Source: Takakia lepidozioides (lineage: Eukaryota > Streptophyta > Takakiopsida > Takakiales > Takakiaceae). From it: DNA of 64,000 bases. The position numbers were made by a program, and so were the translations under genes. The stretch is from the NCBI GenBank assembly GCA_030704615.1, contig CM060731.1:5890001-5954000 (forward strand), in the 5' to 3' direction. The notes beneath the pieces were generated by a model. It ran no database searches, had not been told where the DNA came from, and was given only the letters and a program-made list of their open reading frames with translations. Positions 34,661-46,104 of this stretch are shown here, piece by piece (position 1 is the first letter of the stretch; each line of letters begins with the position of its first letter).

Positions 34661-35461
34661 GGGCCGGTTTGCACTAGGGCCCGGGCCCAAGAAAGCATGG
34701 CCCAAAGCCTAGAGCCTTTGGGCCCACAATCGGGCTGAATGAACTGATTAAAATATAATTTCCAAGGAATTGGGCCCTCTTCGTTTAAACCTATTGGGCC
34801 CAAGCCTAAGGCCCAACCTACACCAATATCAGCCACTCTCACCCTTCTTCCATACTCTGTCTTCTACGCTTCTCATTGTCTCCCATCAAATTGTATATCC
34901 CTAAACTATGGAAGCAAGAAGGCATATTGTGGCCTCGGTCCTCTTCATGGCCTTCAAGCGCGTGATTACAACCATTTTGGCATTGCAACAACTTATAAAC
35001 GAGCAATTTGCTAGATTGTTGATGATGTTTGTGTTCATCATGGAAGGAGAAGAGAGAGAGAGGGCTGATGATTGTATGCGCAGAACCTACGTTGAGTGCT
35101 TGCCGCGAGGTGGCTTCCGAGAGTCTCTACTCTCTAGTCTCTACCTGCGTACCACCCCATCTACGATCTGTTTCAATCATATGGCTGCGATAGGCTTAAA
35201 AATATATATCTTAATGGTAGGATTCTTGGGCCCAAGGGAAAGAGTTGGGGTCTCCATCCCATGAGCATTCATTTTGTTGGGCTAGGACCAAGAGTTCGGC
35301 GCCATAAATCATGCCATGTAGGTAGCCACGTGATTTTCTTGGTCTTGGGCCCGAACCCTCGTGTAAACCGCTTGGGCCCAATTTGAGGCTCTTGACCAAT
35401 AAGATTTCTTATTTCTAGCTTGGTCTTAGGCCCGGGCCCGGTCCAGTGTAAACCCGGTCCC
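34661..35461. mobile_element. Terminal-inverted-repeat element, probably PIF/Harbinger-like, 0.8 kb
   Basis: The left end GGGCCGGTTTGCACTAG pairs with the right end CCAGTGTAAACCCGGTCCC, and GGCCCGGGCC follows inside both. Several further TTGGGCCCAA motifs lie near the ends. The flanks are TTA on the left and AAT on the right, so the 3 bp duplication expected for Harbinger is not clean. The size and an internal partial transposase-like frame suggest a shortened, non-autonomous copy. Confidence 0.7.
34908..35264 (+). pseudogene. Partial transposase-like ORF inside the TIR element
   Basis: 118 codons starting MEARRHIVASVLFMAFKRV, with an Ala/Leu/Ile-rich helix, EEERERADDCMRRTYVE, PRGGFRESLLSS and PSTICFNHM. 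'R..YV..PRGG..E.L......F..H' is like the N-terminal region before the DDE_Tnp_4 domain of Harbinger transposases. The catalytic domain is absent, so it is a 5' remnant. Family assignment is tentative. Confidence 0.38.
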
Positions 35462-35559
35462 AATATGGATGTGGCTTGATTTTATTGCAAGCGTATGAGC
35501 TGACGGGTACGGCCCGCAAGGTACAGCCGAGGAACCCCCGCTCCGGCAACCTCGTCGGT

Positions 35560-36214
35560 GAGCAGGACGCCCCATGTCAAATCATCCCCACCCCCCCCCT
35601 CCGACCCCTCCGCCCGTTGCCCCGCCCCCGCCCACCCGCTGCTCCCCGCGCCCGCCCGCCCCGGGACCCCTGACCCGCCCCCCACTGCTGGCCGCGCGGC
35701 GCCCCACAGCACCGCCCGATCTACAGCCACGTGGCGGCCCCCTTTTGTGGATCCCCTCACTAGGTTGATCCCCCTTCCAGTGCCGGAGAGTCCCCCACCC
35801 CCATCTCCAGCCACGTGGCGCTACCCCGAACCGTCGATCCCCTCCCCATCCATCCACATCAATTGAATGGATGACGGCCGGATGAAAGCCCCATGACGCG
35901 CCCATCGCCACGTGGCGCTCCCCTCCGCTGTCGATCCCCTCCTCCCATCCACGGCGCGCTCCCCCGAGACGTCGCCGCTCCCCCCGACGCGCCTTGATCC
36001 CCCTTCCGGGCTGGGAGTGATCCCCCAACCCTAATCGCCCCGCCACGTGCAGATCCCCCGGACCGTCGATCCCCTGCGCATCCATCCGACCTCACAAACA
36101 ATGGATGTTGTGTGTCATCATCCCCCCCTCAGCCCCCCCCCCGCCATCCTCACCCACTCCCCCGCCGTCGATCCCCTCTTCCCATCGACGGCCCGATCCC
36201 TCGACACGTCGCCG

Positions 36215-36251
<37 letters not shown>

Positions 36252-36905
36252 TGATCCCCGTCCAATGCGGTGACTGATCCCCTCCACCCATTTGTCGGCA
36301 CGTGGCGCTCCCTCCCCCGCCGACGATCCCCTTTTCCCATCCACGGCGCGATCCCTTGACATGTCGCCGCTCCCCCCGACCTGGCTTGATCCCCACTCTA
36401 GACTCGCAGTGATCGCCCGCCACGTGCTGCTCCCCCGAACCGTCGATCCCTACTCATCCATCCAACCTCAAAACAATGGATGTTCTGGGTCATACGCCCC
36501 TCATCCCCCACCATCCTCCCGCGCTTTGGATGGACGACAGCCGGATGAAGGCCCCATGGCACGCCCACTGCCACGTGGTGCTCCCCCGCCGTCGATCCCC
36601 TCATCCCATGGGAGGCGCGATCCCCCGAGCTCTCACCACCCCCCCCCCCCCCCCCCCCCTTGTTTGATCCCCCGTCCAATGCGGTCTCCCGTAGCCGTCG
36701 ATCCCCTCATCCCATCCAAGACCCAATCCCCCGAGCCACCACTCCCCCCACCTCTGGTTGATCCCCCACCGCCGCCATGCCACCTGTCTTCCCACCCTTG
36801 ACCCCCCGCGCGTCAACGCGGAACATGTGATCGTTCTCCCCCCATGGCGGTCCCTCTCTCCTTGATCCCCCATCCCCCCCCCCCCCCCCCCCCCCGGGAG
36901 CTATC
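35560..36905. repeat. C-rich degenerate tandem repeat block
   Basis: About 1.35 kb in which the plus strand is strongly C-rich. GTCGATCCCCTC, CCATCCACGG, CGCCACGTGGCGCTCCC and TTGATCCCC recur throughout. Larger units are visible: CCGTCGATCCC followed by CATCCATCC and AATGGATG at about 35831, 36063 and 36440, and GGATGAAAGCCCCATG / GGATGAAGGCCCCATG at 35880 and 36543. Pure C tracts of more than 30 bases (36209-36246) and about 17 and 24 bases (near 36643 and 36872) occur. The many long frames here are composition artefacts. Confidence 0.85.
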
Positions 36906-37639
36906 CCCCTACGTGTCAAATGTCAGGGCTGTTTGCACGTGGCTATCATTCTGTTCATCTATGTCGTCCTCCCCCATCCAACGGCCATGCATGTCCCCCG
37001 CCATTTTGGTCTGTGAGATGAACAGAGTGGATGTATCAATTGAAATTTGGGTTTCTGCTTGCAGATTTGATCCTCTTTGGCGCGCGTATATGCTGGCACT
37101 TGCGCGTGTAGTTTGCTGCTGTGTACTGTTTCTGCAGGACGCGTGTGGTCTGCGGATGTGTACTGTTCCTGCAGGGGTGCCGCATCATGACTGGATCTTC
37201 GGAGTTGCGCACGTCATTCCTTCTATCACAGCTACGTGGCACGTTGCAAATCCCCCCGGATGGTTCCTTCAACCACAGGTCGCTTATACGGACTCCAACT
37301 ATTTCAAGTGGAGGTGGACATCGTGTATATACAGATGTTGCGGTCATTCCTTGGAGCAGGATCGACGATTTTGTGAGAGGGGAGGAAGAAAGGGCAGAGG
37401 CGCCCACTCACTTCAATAGAACGGTGCCTAAAAAGGGAAGCAGAGGAGGGCGGAGCTCTTAGCTCCAAGGGCCAATAGTGCTATGTTGTGATAAAGTCCG
37501 CCTTCACCTTTTGTGGTTTCTGGATGGTCTCTATGTGTTCTTTGTAATGGCATGCTGCTTGTTTGCATTGTTGCTCTTCTATTTTGTCAAAATGATATGC
37601 TCTCTTGCTCCGAGTATTCCACTCCGCCGACATAGTTCT
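36906..37639. other. No supported gene
   Basis: A plus frame (to 37419) runs out of the C-rich block but shows no recognisable domain. TGTACTGTT(T/C)CTGCAGG is repeated at about 37121 and 37158. Confidence 0.4.
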
Positions 37640-38182
37640 CATCATTGTTCAGGTTCCATTGTTCTTATGGACTTGAGGACAAGCGCACAAATGTAATCCC
37701 TGTCAATAAATATTCTTTGAAGAGAAGGAACGGCAGGAGAGGGTGTATGCTGGATGCTTCATCGCCTTCTTACAACAACCATAAAGGGCCGGAACGGAAG
37801 AAAGTCGTTCAGGGAGAGTCCATCAAGAGGGGTTGCCTCTGTCACTTTAGGATTGGACGATGCTACCTGGATCCTTCTCTTGCTGTCATAACATACTACA
37901 ACAAAAACCATGTTGATGGGATGTGACAAGGTCTGTCATGGCCACATTGACCCGACTTCAAGTAACACCCGTTTCGCGCACGCACCTCACCTTAGTGAAG
38001 AGGTTAAGACGTGGATAATGGATAACATACGTGATGGGTTGTCATCTGCTGAAATCATGGCCCAACATGAACAACAGTTATTTGACAGCAAGGTCAATGG
38101 AGAGAAGTGGTGTCATGATGATGTTGTGCTTGAGCATGACATTAGAAACATCATGGAGCGAGATAAGATTACTGAAATGTGA
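37640..38182 (+). pseudogene. Transposase N-terminal fragment (FLYWCH/FAR1-like zinc region)
   Basis: Two frames joined by a shift near 37920. First: FRFHCSYGLEDKRTN, NGRRGCMLDASSPSYNNHKG, ESIKRGCLCHFRIGRCYLD, ITYYNKNHVDG. Second: DKVCHGHIDP, RFAHAPHLSEEVKTWIMDN, LSSAEIMAQHEQQL, LEHDIRNIMERDK. A paired C...GC...HVDG..CHG layout is typical of the DNA-binding start of MULE/FAR1-type transposases. The catalytic part is missing. It is followed within 180 bp by a palindrome array, as other transposase pieces in this window are. Confidence 0.6.
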
Positions 38183-38269
38183 CGTGTTTTGAAGGAGTTG
38201 GATTCTTTGCCAATGACTCCACTTTGTTCAATGTAATGAATACATCCATTTCTGTTTGGCTGAATCTAC

Positions 38270-38905
38270 ACCGCCTTCGTTTGTTGGATTCATTTATTTT
38301 TTTTGGGTTTTTGGGTTTTTCCAGGACTTGTACATGTCGCCAAAAGGGGTGGGAAAATAAGATTCGTTGACGACACCTTAACCCCCCCGACTTGCCACAC
38401 ACCGACCCTTGAAAGTTTTGTTTGAGTTGTTGGAATTAAGATGTCGTTGACGACACCTTAATCCCCCCTGCACACGAACCGCCTGAAAGCTTTTTTGGAT
38501 TCATTTTTTTTTGGTTTTTTTGGTTTTTCCATGAAATGTCATATCGCAACAGGTGGTGGGAATTAAGATGTTGTTGACGACATCTTAATCGCCCCAACTA
38601 CACACGCACGCCTTCAAAGTTTTGTTGGATTTTTGTTTTTGTTTTTTTCATTTTTGGGCCTTAATCTGAAAAAAAAACAGGTGGCAACAGGTGCTGGGAT
38701 TTAAGATGTCGTTGACAACACTCTTAATCATCGCGACCTGACACACGTGTCGGCTGAAAGTTTTGTTGGATTCAAATTTTCTGGTTTTTTGGATTTTCCA
38801 TGAATTGTTTATGGCAACACGAGGTGGGAATTAAGATGTCGTTGACGACACCTTAATCCCCTCCACCTGTACACACACCGCCTTCAAAGTTTTTTGCGAC
38901 TCAAT
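38270..38905. repeat. Palindrome array E (about 5 units, TTAAGATGTCGTTGACGACA class)
   Basis: Five units at about 38358, 38434, 38561, 38699 and 38829 contain TGTCGTTGACGACA, itself a palindrome, between TTAAGA and CTTAAT arms. They sit in a repeated context of CCTTCAAAGTTTTGTTGGATTC followed by a T-rich GGTTTTT stretch. The period is about 125-140 bp after the first unit. The palindrome sequence is unrelated to arrays A-D, but the position after a transposase fragment is the same. Confidence 0.9.
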
Positions 38906-39603
38906 TTTGGGTTCATTGTTTTTGGAGAAATTTTTCTCCGATTTGTTTTGTCCTCCACTTCTCATGTTCTAGTCTCCTCCCTCCTCTACAGCCCCACCCC
39001 ATCAGAAGAGTCCATAGGTAACTCAAATTTACTCTGTTGTAATTGCCTTGTAACTTCAGCATGTTTCCTTCAAGTTCCCTCAAAGTAAGCATTGCCAGGA
39101 TCAGCCGATAAATCTGAATTCAGGAACACTCGAGATGCAATTGACCCGTGAAACAAAAATGAAGTCATGGTTCATCCATGTCGCTCATTTCTCATCCACA
39201 AGTCATCCACCATTCATCTATTCCACTTTTCATTCATCCTGAAACCATTCATCCGACGGCATTTTCATCGCACATTCGTACCATACGGTCGTCATGGAGC
39301 TTGGATTGTCCCGTCGGATGGGGTGTGCATGCGTCCGTGCATTGTAGTTTTTGTCCTCGGCAATAGGCCCTCTTCTTCCCTCGGTTGTAGGCTCCCATTC
39401 ACTAATCTGCTCACTTTTGGAATCTGCTCACGCTTAAGGGATTCTGCTCAAGTTTCCACTTTAAGCGTGAGCGTGCTCACGTGAGCTGCTCACACGGTAG
39501 CTACCCTCGGACCCAAAGGTGCCAATGGAGGGAAGAGAGTGTACATGTCTGTTCCATTGGACCCAATCTCTAGAGAAACATACGAAGGCGGATTAAACCT
39601 GAG
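38906..39603. other. No supported gene; TCATCC-rich stretch
   Basis: CATTCATCC/CATCCA phrases are frequent at 39170-39270. A small inverted repeat GCTCACGCTTAA/TTAAGCGTGAGC lies at about 39427-39473. Confidence 0.4.
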
Positions 39604-40190
39604 ATGCAGACACAACATCGTAAGTTGTGCAAAGAGTACAAAGATGTGAAATCAATGGCGGAGGCGAATACATTGTTCCAGACAATTCGTGCCTGGTGGT
39701 TCTCTTCAGGAGCAGCATCACTTGAGAGTATGAGAGCGTTGGAAGATTGGTTGGCGTTTTGGCACTTCCGGTACAGACAGTGGGGAGCATCCATGACAAC
39801 GGTACGTGTCTTGTACTGCATGCACTTTCCATATCGTTCCTTGGTGCAGATCTGCATATGCTTGGGTGGTGTTGTAACCTCTTTGATATTCTGAAGTGTG
39901 ACATTTTCCACTTTGTAGAACATGTCCATTGAGGAAATGACAGACATGCCATCTTGCAATTTGGCAGAGACAGTGCACAACGCATGGTTGCAATAGTCCG
40001 GGAAACGGGGTCGGGATTTGTATATGACAACAATAGATGATCTCATACGTGCACTCCAACAACAAACCAGATATTGTGACTTCTTGAGAGGAGGCGTTGG
40101 TAGCAAGGGTCCGGACAAACAAGAGTTGATATTGCGTGTTGCAAGCATATCAGGGGATCCAAGCAAGATAGCACGGGCATTGGACATGAC
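39604..40190 (+). pseudogene. MULE-like transposase, copy C, C-terminal fragment
   Basis: Exon-like segment with NTLFQTIRAWWFSSGAAS and WLAFWHFRYRQWGASMTT, ending at a GTACGTG donor (39802), then after an intron-sized gap EEMTDMPSCNLAETVHNAW and LIRALQQQTRYCDFLRG, KGPDKQELILRVA. These align with copy B at 43.05-43.5 kb and with copy A at 1-300. One internal stop (TAG at about 39991) and the lack of the SWIM end make it a fragment. A 345-codon minus-strand frame covers the same DNA but only its upstream third (40.2-40.6 kb) has support. Confidence 0.65.
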
Positions 40191-40206
40191 CACCAGGTTC
40201 TGATCT

Positions 40207-40860
40207 CCTGGGAAGTCGTCAAGTCGCCTCACGTTGTCGTCCTTAGCTTCTGTCAGCTCAATGGGCCGCCCTTCTGCAGATCCGAGTCCGACATCTCCAA
40301 CGGCCTCCACCGCATCCGTGTTTTGTGAAACTGCCTGCAAACCCAATATCTCGGCTTCCAGTCTCCTAAGTGGTTTTACAGGCGAAGCCATGCGCTCCTT
40401 TTGCTTCATCGGCTTCCAGACTCTAGGTGGGCTTTTCTTAGGCGATTTCTGAGGTGTTCTGTGAAGAGTCGCTTGCCTCGATGCACTTCCAGCTTGCAAG
40501 CGCAGCACCCAGGCAGGAGTATCCAAAGATGACTGTGTTGGGTCGCCCCCCTGCGATCCCTCCCCAGCTCTCATGTCTAACAAATAGGAAAATATGGCAC
40601 ACTGCACGCAAAAAAAAGGGTGTAAAAGGAATAGTGCGTATGGAGGGCTTCACATCCGCAAAGCACGAATCTCTCACTGGTGGGCGATCCAAGTCTCCGG
40701 ATAATGAGGTCTGCATTTCCTGCATGAGACGGAGCTTCAGTCGTGTCGTCGGCGGTTTCCCAAAATCCCACGTCCTCCTTCTCTGCGCCGGAGTCGCCTG
40801 ACCTTCCACAAACTCTATGCTATCATTATGCTGCATAAGGAGAGGAAACGCAGGAGAATG
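40207..40860 (-). pseudogene. Fragment of a second ParB-type gene, N-terminal region
   Basis: The minus strand encodes a Ser/Pro/Lys-rich stretch with TPQKSPKKSPPRVWKPMKQK and SPVKPLRRLEAEILGLQ. This aligns with SPAKPIPRTEAQFLLDFQ of the locus at 4.45 kb (about half of the positions identical), in the same basic context. Upstream, RRRTWDFGKPPTTRLKLR and DRPPVRDS are in the position of the Arg-rich leader at 4171. The ParB box is not present; the sequence changes to antisense transposase DNA below 40207. Confidence 0.42.
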
Positions 40861-41074
40861 TCACCGCAGAAGGGCAAGGAGCGAGAGAGCGAACCGGTGG
40901 AACATGCAACCACTGTGCACGAGCAGATGCGTAAGCAGCCACGTCTCCCTAAGCGTTGCCATTGTCCACCACTTTCCGCCGTATGGGTGATGAAGAGATT
41001 GTGACCCCTGACACGTTCGGACAGATGAAGTCGCCTGGAACGCGACGCGTGCCTGTTCAAGCCACTAGTAGAAG

Positions 41075-41950
41075 ACGCTTTATCCGAATTGCGGCGCCGA
41101 AATACCGTTCCATTCACCGGATGTTGTTCCCGGAGCAGCCGACATTGAATGCACTATCCGCACATCATGAAACCCAACCGCCATGAAATCAAACCACCAG
41201 CCGACATTCAACAGTCAGGTCGGCACGTTTCATCAGTGGACGGATGAATTTCGGAGCCGAAATTCATCCTATGCAAGTGCTTTCATACACAAACATATGA
41301 ATTTCGGCGCCAAAATTTATCGCTTCCCCAGTCCTCATCCATCATGAGCACACCTGTCAGTCAGATATCGGATCCACAATTAATTTCAGAACTGTGCAGA
41401 ACGCTGCACTGGGGCACATTTCATCCATATTTTTGCGCCGAAATTCATTAACAATATCTCCGTCCGCGAGCAAACGAGCTGAAATCATCCATATTTCGGC
41501 GCCGGAATACATCCAGCCCAAACAGTAAACCGGCACCATGCCCACGGTTTCCTGCCATCAGTGCCCCTCACGGTTGCTGTCCATGCCTGTTGGACTTGCC
41601 ATGTTTGGACTGTTAAGTATAATTTCGGCGCCGAAATTATACTTTATTTGCGGCAACCTCCTGTACGAAAAATGACCACTTAATGGATACGGTCGGTTTC
41701 AAATGAAAACAACGGCTAAAATGCAATTAATTTTCCCCTAACCTGAGAAAATATCCCCTTACGTCATTGGATAACGGCCTTTTGAAAGACATAAGGGGTT
41801 ACATGTGCCGATTTCTCCATTTAATGCAGAATATTCATGTTTTTTCTGTCTGAATAGGTTATTTCATACGAATTTCAAAACCTTACATCATCCAGAAGCA
41901 AGAAGTAAGTGTCAGGTTCGGATGAATTTCGGCGCCGAAATTCATCCATC
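41075..41950. repeat. Palindrome array B (AATTTCGGCGCCGAAATT class)
   Basis: At least seven palindromes centred on GGCGCC occur at about 41090, 41250, 41300, 41427, 41489, 41618 and 41922. Arms often extend to GATGAATTTC. Spacing is irregular (60-300 bp). The array lies immediately upstream of transposase copy B; the last unit abuts its truncated N-terminus. Confidence 0.88.
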
Positions 41951-44661
41951 GTAGCAAAGGCACCCGGAATGAGACAGACTGGATTGGCAATTCGTCGACC
42001 CCATTTTGGCCTCAAGGTAGAGTTCCTGTAGGGACTTTCAAGTGTGCCCATTGCAACGCAGCCCCTACGTGCATGGCAGTGTGCAACGCCAAGCAGTACT
42101 ACGTCGGGACCGTCGGCCCAGCGTGCACTAGAGCACGCATTCACATCGGAAAGCATGACCACCCCGTTACCAGTGGCAATTGCAGAGTCGCTTTTCAACA
42201 AGCCCATGATATTATCAAGGAGGAGGTGAGGTTGAGGCCGGGAGCAAAACCAAAGCAGATACAGCTCGCATCCGCACATAGAATTGCAATAGGCAGAATA
42301 ATGTCGGAGGACGGAAGCACAAGAGAGAAGCAGGGCGAGGGGGACATGAAGGAGCTGCTGGAAGCTGTCTCCCATGTGTACAGCCCCAATGTCAGGAATC
42401 ACATTGTCGGCTGCAAGAAACGAATCGGAAGAGGATCAGACATGCACTCCATCTTGGAAGTGAAGCGCACATGCGGCTACGACTTCATCCAGGGCAGCTT
42501 CTTTCCTGGTCAAGGCTCAGAGATGGACAGATGCTTCATATTTAAGATGTCAACGTGGAGACCGGGGAGCGGTGTCGATTTGGTGAAGCGGATGACCAGT
42601 GGAGACCTCTCAAATTGTTGGGTCATGCTCGACCACATCAGGCGAATTACCAACCACGATTGGGTGACAATAGGGGCACATGTATACGACCCACATTGCA
42701 GAAAGTTAATAACCATTGCTATTTGTGAAATGAAAGGAGAAGACACAGATTTGGAGTTGCATATGTGGCGCGGAATTAATGAGCAAATGGCGAGAGCGAA
42801 GTTGCCCCCTCCCGATTTTAGGGGCTTCATGGCTGACAATGCCCAGACGAACTGGGCTGCAGTGATAAAGGTATATGGGGACGACCCAAAGACTCCAATG
42901 GAAGGTAAGGAGAGATCTTGCGGGTTTCACTTCATGCAGAGTTTGACGCAAAACACGAAAAGGTTCGTGGCGTCACGCCACCGGCAGGATCATATCAGTA
43001 TGTGCCTTGCGTGGAAAAATACGAATTCCATCGACGAGGCGGAGACCGAGTTTGCAACCATACGCGCCTGGTGGGTGTCTTCAGGGGCAGTGGATGTGAA
43101 AGATCAGCCAGAACTGCAAACGTGGCTTGCGTGGTGGCATTATAGATTCCGCCAGTTTGGAGACTACATGAGACAAATAACACATTTTTGTACTTGACAA
43201 TTGTTCTGTTTTGTGCTTGGACATTCTCCACAATGAGTGACATTTCTAATTTCCTTCAACAGGACATGAGCTTGGAGGATGACATGGATATGCCGACGAC
43301 GAACATGGCCGAATCGGTGCACTCTTCCTGGAGTGCTTCCTCTGCAGCAAATCTCGTTGACATGTTGACAGCACACAGAAGATATTGTGAGGGCCATCAT
43401 GCAACAATCTGGTTACTACCAGTTTCTGGGAGGAAAGCAATGGGGTATCGGACCAGACAGGCAAGAGATGTTGATGAGGGCGGCGCATCGTTGGACCGAT
43501 CCCAAAAAATGGACTCCTGCATTGCGGGAAACAATAAGGTCAACGCCGTTACACAGTCGGGGGAATTGCCTGGAGGGCGATGTCCGCAGCCGGCCGGTGA
43601 AGAGAAGAATTGAGGACATGCTCGGAGGCGACGGCGATTCATGGAGATCAGATATGAACATCCGCACTCAACCTCGGGGCGCAACGATGTTGTGTCCCAC
43701 GCCTCCTCCCAGCAGGACTCGTACCCCCTCTCCTGCAGCATCCATGGAATCGCTGCCAGACTCGAGACATCATGCCGAGGATGAGCATGCTGCTCCTATT
43801 ATCGTTACCCAATACAACATTCCAATCGTGGAGCGAGATGTGTCAGCCTCGCAATGGAGAATTGCATGGACTCGACCATCATTTCGTGGTAAATGTTGTG
43901 CTGTTCGTGTCGACACCAACCAAAGATGCAATGAGATGATTCGGAGGAGCCCGCAGGGCGGTGTGCCTGCCCTTGCTTCCCAGGGAGATTTGTGTGCGCA
44001 AAGTTTATGGAGGCCACACTGAATGAGTTTTGGTTCTGCAGGCACGACATCATGTCGTGTGTGTTCGGCAAGCCCAAGTATGATGTACAAGGCATGCCTG
44101 AACCACCAGCAGTCTACTGGTACAGATCTTACCCTGGAGGAGGCAGACGCTCTAGGAAGTGCAGGGTTTCGACTGGTGGAGAGGACAGACGTTCCACGAA
44201 ATCCAATTCCCAGTCGTCATCCTCCTCCACCCCGCATACCGGTGGGTAACCCCGCAGCTTGACCCACCCGTCGGTGGGGGAAACTGAAAAGACGGCGGCC
44301 ACCAACAAAGACGAACGACACCAGGATGGCCAACGCTATTGCAATGCCCTGCATAGTGCAAGGTTGCAGGGATGTTCCTCACCCTGGGATGGGGCGCATA
44401 TTTAAGTTGTCAACAGCCGGGTCTGCTGCGCGCAATGTCGTGTATGCAATCACGGTTTCTCAGTACGCAGCCTGCAACTGTGAGGACTTCCTTGTTATGG
44501 AATCAAAGAATGCAGCATACGTCCCCTGCAAACACCTTTATTACATTTTTCTGAAGCGCATGAGTTGCATATCTGTAGTGGACGTTTTCATCCATGCTCC
44601 AACACTGAGCTTCAACGAGCTGCACAAGGCCCTACGGCAGGATACAGGTCGGACTGCTTGA
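41945..44661 (+). pseudogene. MULE-like transposase with SWIM zinc finger, copy B
   Basis: The most complete copy. It opens with TRNETDWIG and FKCAHCNAAPTC, reads on from 42073 without stop for 374 codons (KIGKHDH-like His segment, IGRIMSEDGS, RGSDMHSILEVKR, LSNCWVMLDHIRRIT, GFMADNAQTNW at about 42830, TPMEGKERSCGFHF, FATIRAWWVSSGAVD, WHYRFRQFG), then after an intron continues with MDMPTTNMAESVHSSW, SGYYQFLGG, GPDRQEMLMRAA. The last exon has CNCEDF and, 15 residues after the second Cys, CKH: a C-x-C-x15-C-x-H SWIM finger (44460-44545), as in MULE and FAR1-type proteins. The Asp of LDH and DNAQ and a later Glu are candidates for a D-D-E triad. Frameshifts near 43390 and 43980 make it inactive. 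Confidence 0.7.
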
Positions 44662-44764
44662 TATTCCACATTCGGGGAGGAGAAAGTGGCAATAATATTA
44701 CATTCATCTTCTTGCACCCTATTTTTTTGTGAGGAATTATACACTTGGTGGTGCCGCACCGCCA

Positions 44765-44945
44765 TGGCTTTAGGTGCATTTCGGTGCCGTAATACATGAG
44801 AATGTGATTTTTGGCCGTGAATGGCATGGGCATGTTTTTTTAATTTTGGTTATGTCTATTAATGGATCTAAGGAAAGCATACATTGTGTGGAGATACACG
44901 AGCATTGTGGCCTATTTCAGCGCCGTTATTGGTCTGTATACTGCA
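44765..44945. repeat. Two palindromes downstream of transposase copy B
   Basis: CATTTCGGTGCCGTAATACA (about 44779) and CTATTTCAGCGCCGTTATTGG-type sequence (about 44910) belong to the same class as array C. Confidence 0.8.
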
Positions 44946-45388
44946 TAGTGCTTCTTTGTTACTGCTCTTCATTCATTTTGTGGTGATTTCGTAGCCCATC
45001 CTGGCGTTTTCGTCCACCTTTATGAGAAAACTCCGATTTGCTACCAATACATTGACACTGTTCTGCAAATGTGATGCATTTACAAGATTGCAAGTTCTGT
45101 GTCCCAGTGGGAAGGGTCCTACTGCACATTCCAGCATTTGTATACTGCACCTTGTGCACACAGCAATCCATACGACAAAGGTCACGTCCCAGCATACTGG
45201 CAGTGAATTGCAAAAAACCTTAACAGAAGATTATCCAAGCATGTATATTCCCCATATGGCACAGGGAAGCTACTTGATTTCTGAAGCAAAATGTATGTGC
45301 CATGAGTGTCCGCGAGTCGAAACATGTCTACTCTAGCATGCAAGACCTATGGTCCCTCGCCCAAGAAGAAGGAAGTCGAACTGGCCTC

Positions 45389-45940
45389 TCAAGGACCTCC
45401 TGAGTGACGATATTTGAACAAAATGTCAACGGTTTCTGTCGCCCGATTGAAACTAACGAGGATGTCGTGTTTATCGATAGCGCCCCCTTTGTAGAAGGAC
45501 ATTTTCACAGTGGGCCCTGTGTTCCCCTCCTCCTCATCCTCATAACTGAAGAAAATGTCCCCACTTTCCGAGCCAGTCCATCCACATGTGAAGTTTTCAC
45601 CTATGCACTCATCATACGTCCACTCGCAACAGTTCCAGCGATACAACAACGTTGTGCGTGATTTGTTCGGCTCCCACTCAAGCGGAAAGTCCAGGTCCAT
45701 GATGCGCAGGAACCACCTACTCCTAGCCGGGGTCCAGGAGAATCGTGCAATCCTGGAAGAAACTCCATTGCTCTCAGCTGGACAAGTCGAGGATCGTCCC
45801 TGTAAACATCTAGGAAGACAATGATGTCGTCTGCTTTCGGAACAATGAGTCTCATCTGGCGTCGATAGATGTGATTCGGGCACGACATGGCCTCACGACA
45901 CAGCAAGAACTCAGAGCAGGGAGGAGATGGGCACAAAAGA
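45389..45940 (-). pseudogene. Small Cys-rich element-associated protein, copy 3
   Basis: Same family as copies at 15.0 and 16.2 kb. The start is MSCPNHIYRRQMRLIVPKAD (from 45888) with DIIVFLDVYRDD, then, after a frame change, SRWFLRIMDLDFPLEWEP, LLYRWNCCEWTYDECIGEN, SGDIFFSYEDEEEGNTG, SFYKGGAIDKHDILVS. The boxes RIMDLDFP, CCEWT, GEN and GG(A)ID.HDI(L/V)VS align closely with copy 1. It lies between transposase copy B and array C, convergent with the transposase. Function unknown. Confidence 0.55.
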
Positions 45941-46104
45941 GAAGAGTGAAGAGCAAAATGAGAGCGAGGTCGGCGGAAGAGGGATATATCATTGCTGCAC
46001 TGCCAAAGTCGTATGCGGCATAACTTGAATTTCCTTCGACATGTGTGCTTTTATTAGACAAATCCGCACCAGTTTCAGGGCAATTTGCATCTAGCACTTG
46101 TCGG

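Noticed and set aside
35560-36905. Many long frames rich in Pro or Gly
   Set aside because: They come from a C-rich repeat block and have no domain or splice support.
36844-37419. 191-codon plus frame
   Set aside because: It begins inside the C-rich block and shows no recognisable motif; retained only as a note.
39570-40206. Lower part of a 345-codon minus-strand frame
   Set aside because: The plus strand here aligns with transposase copies A and B, so below 40207 the minus frame is antisense. Only the part above 40207 has support.
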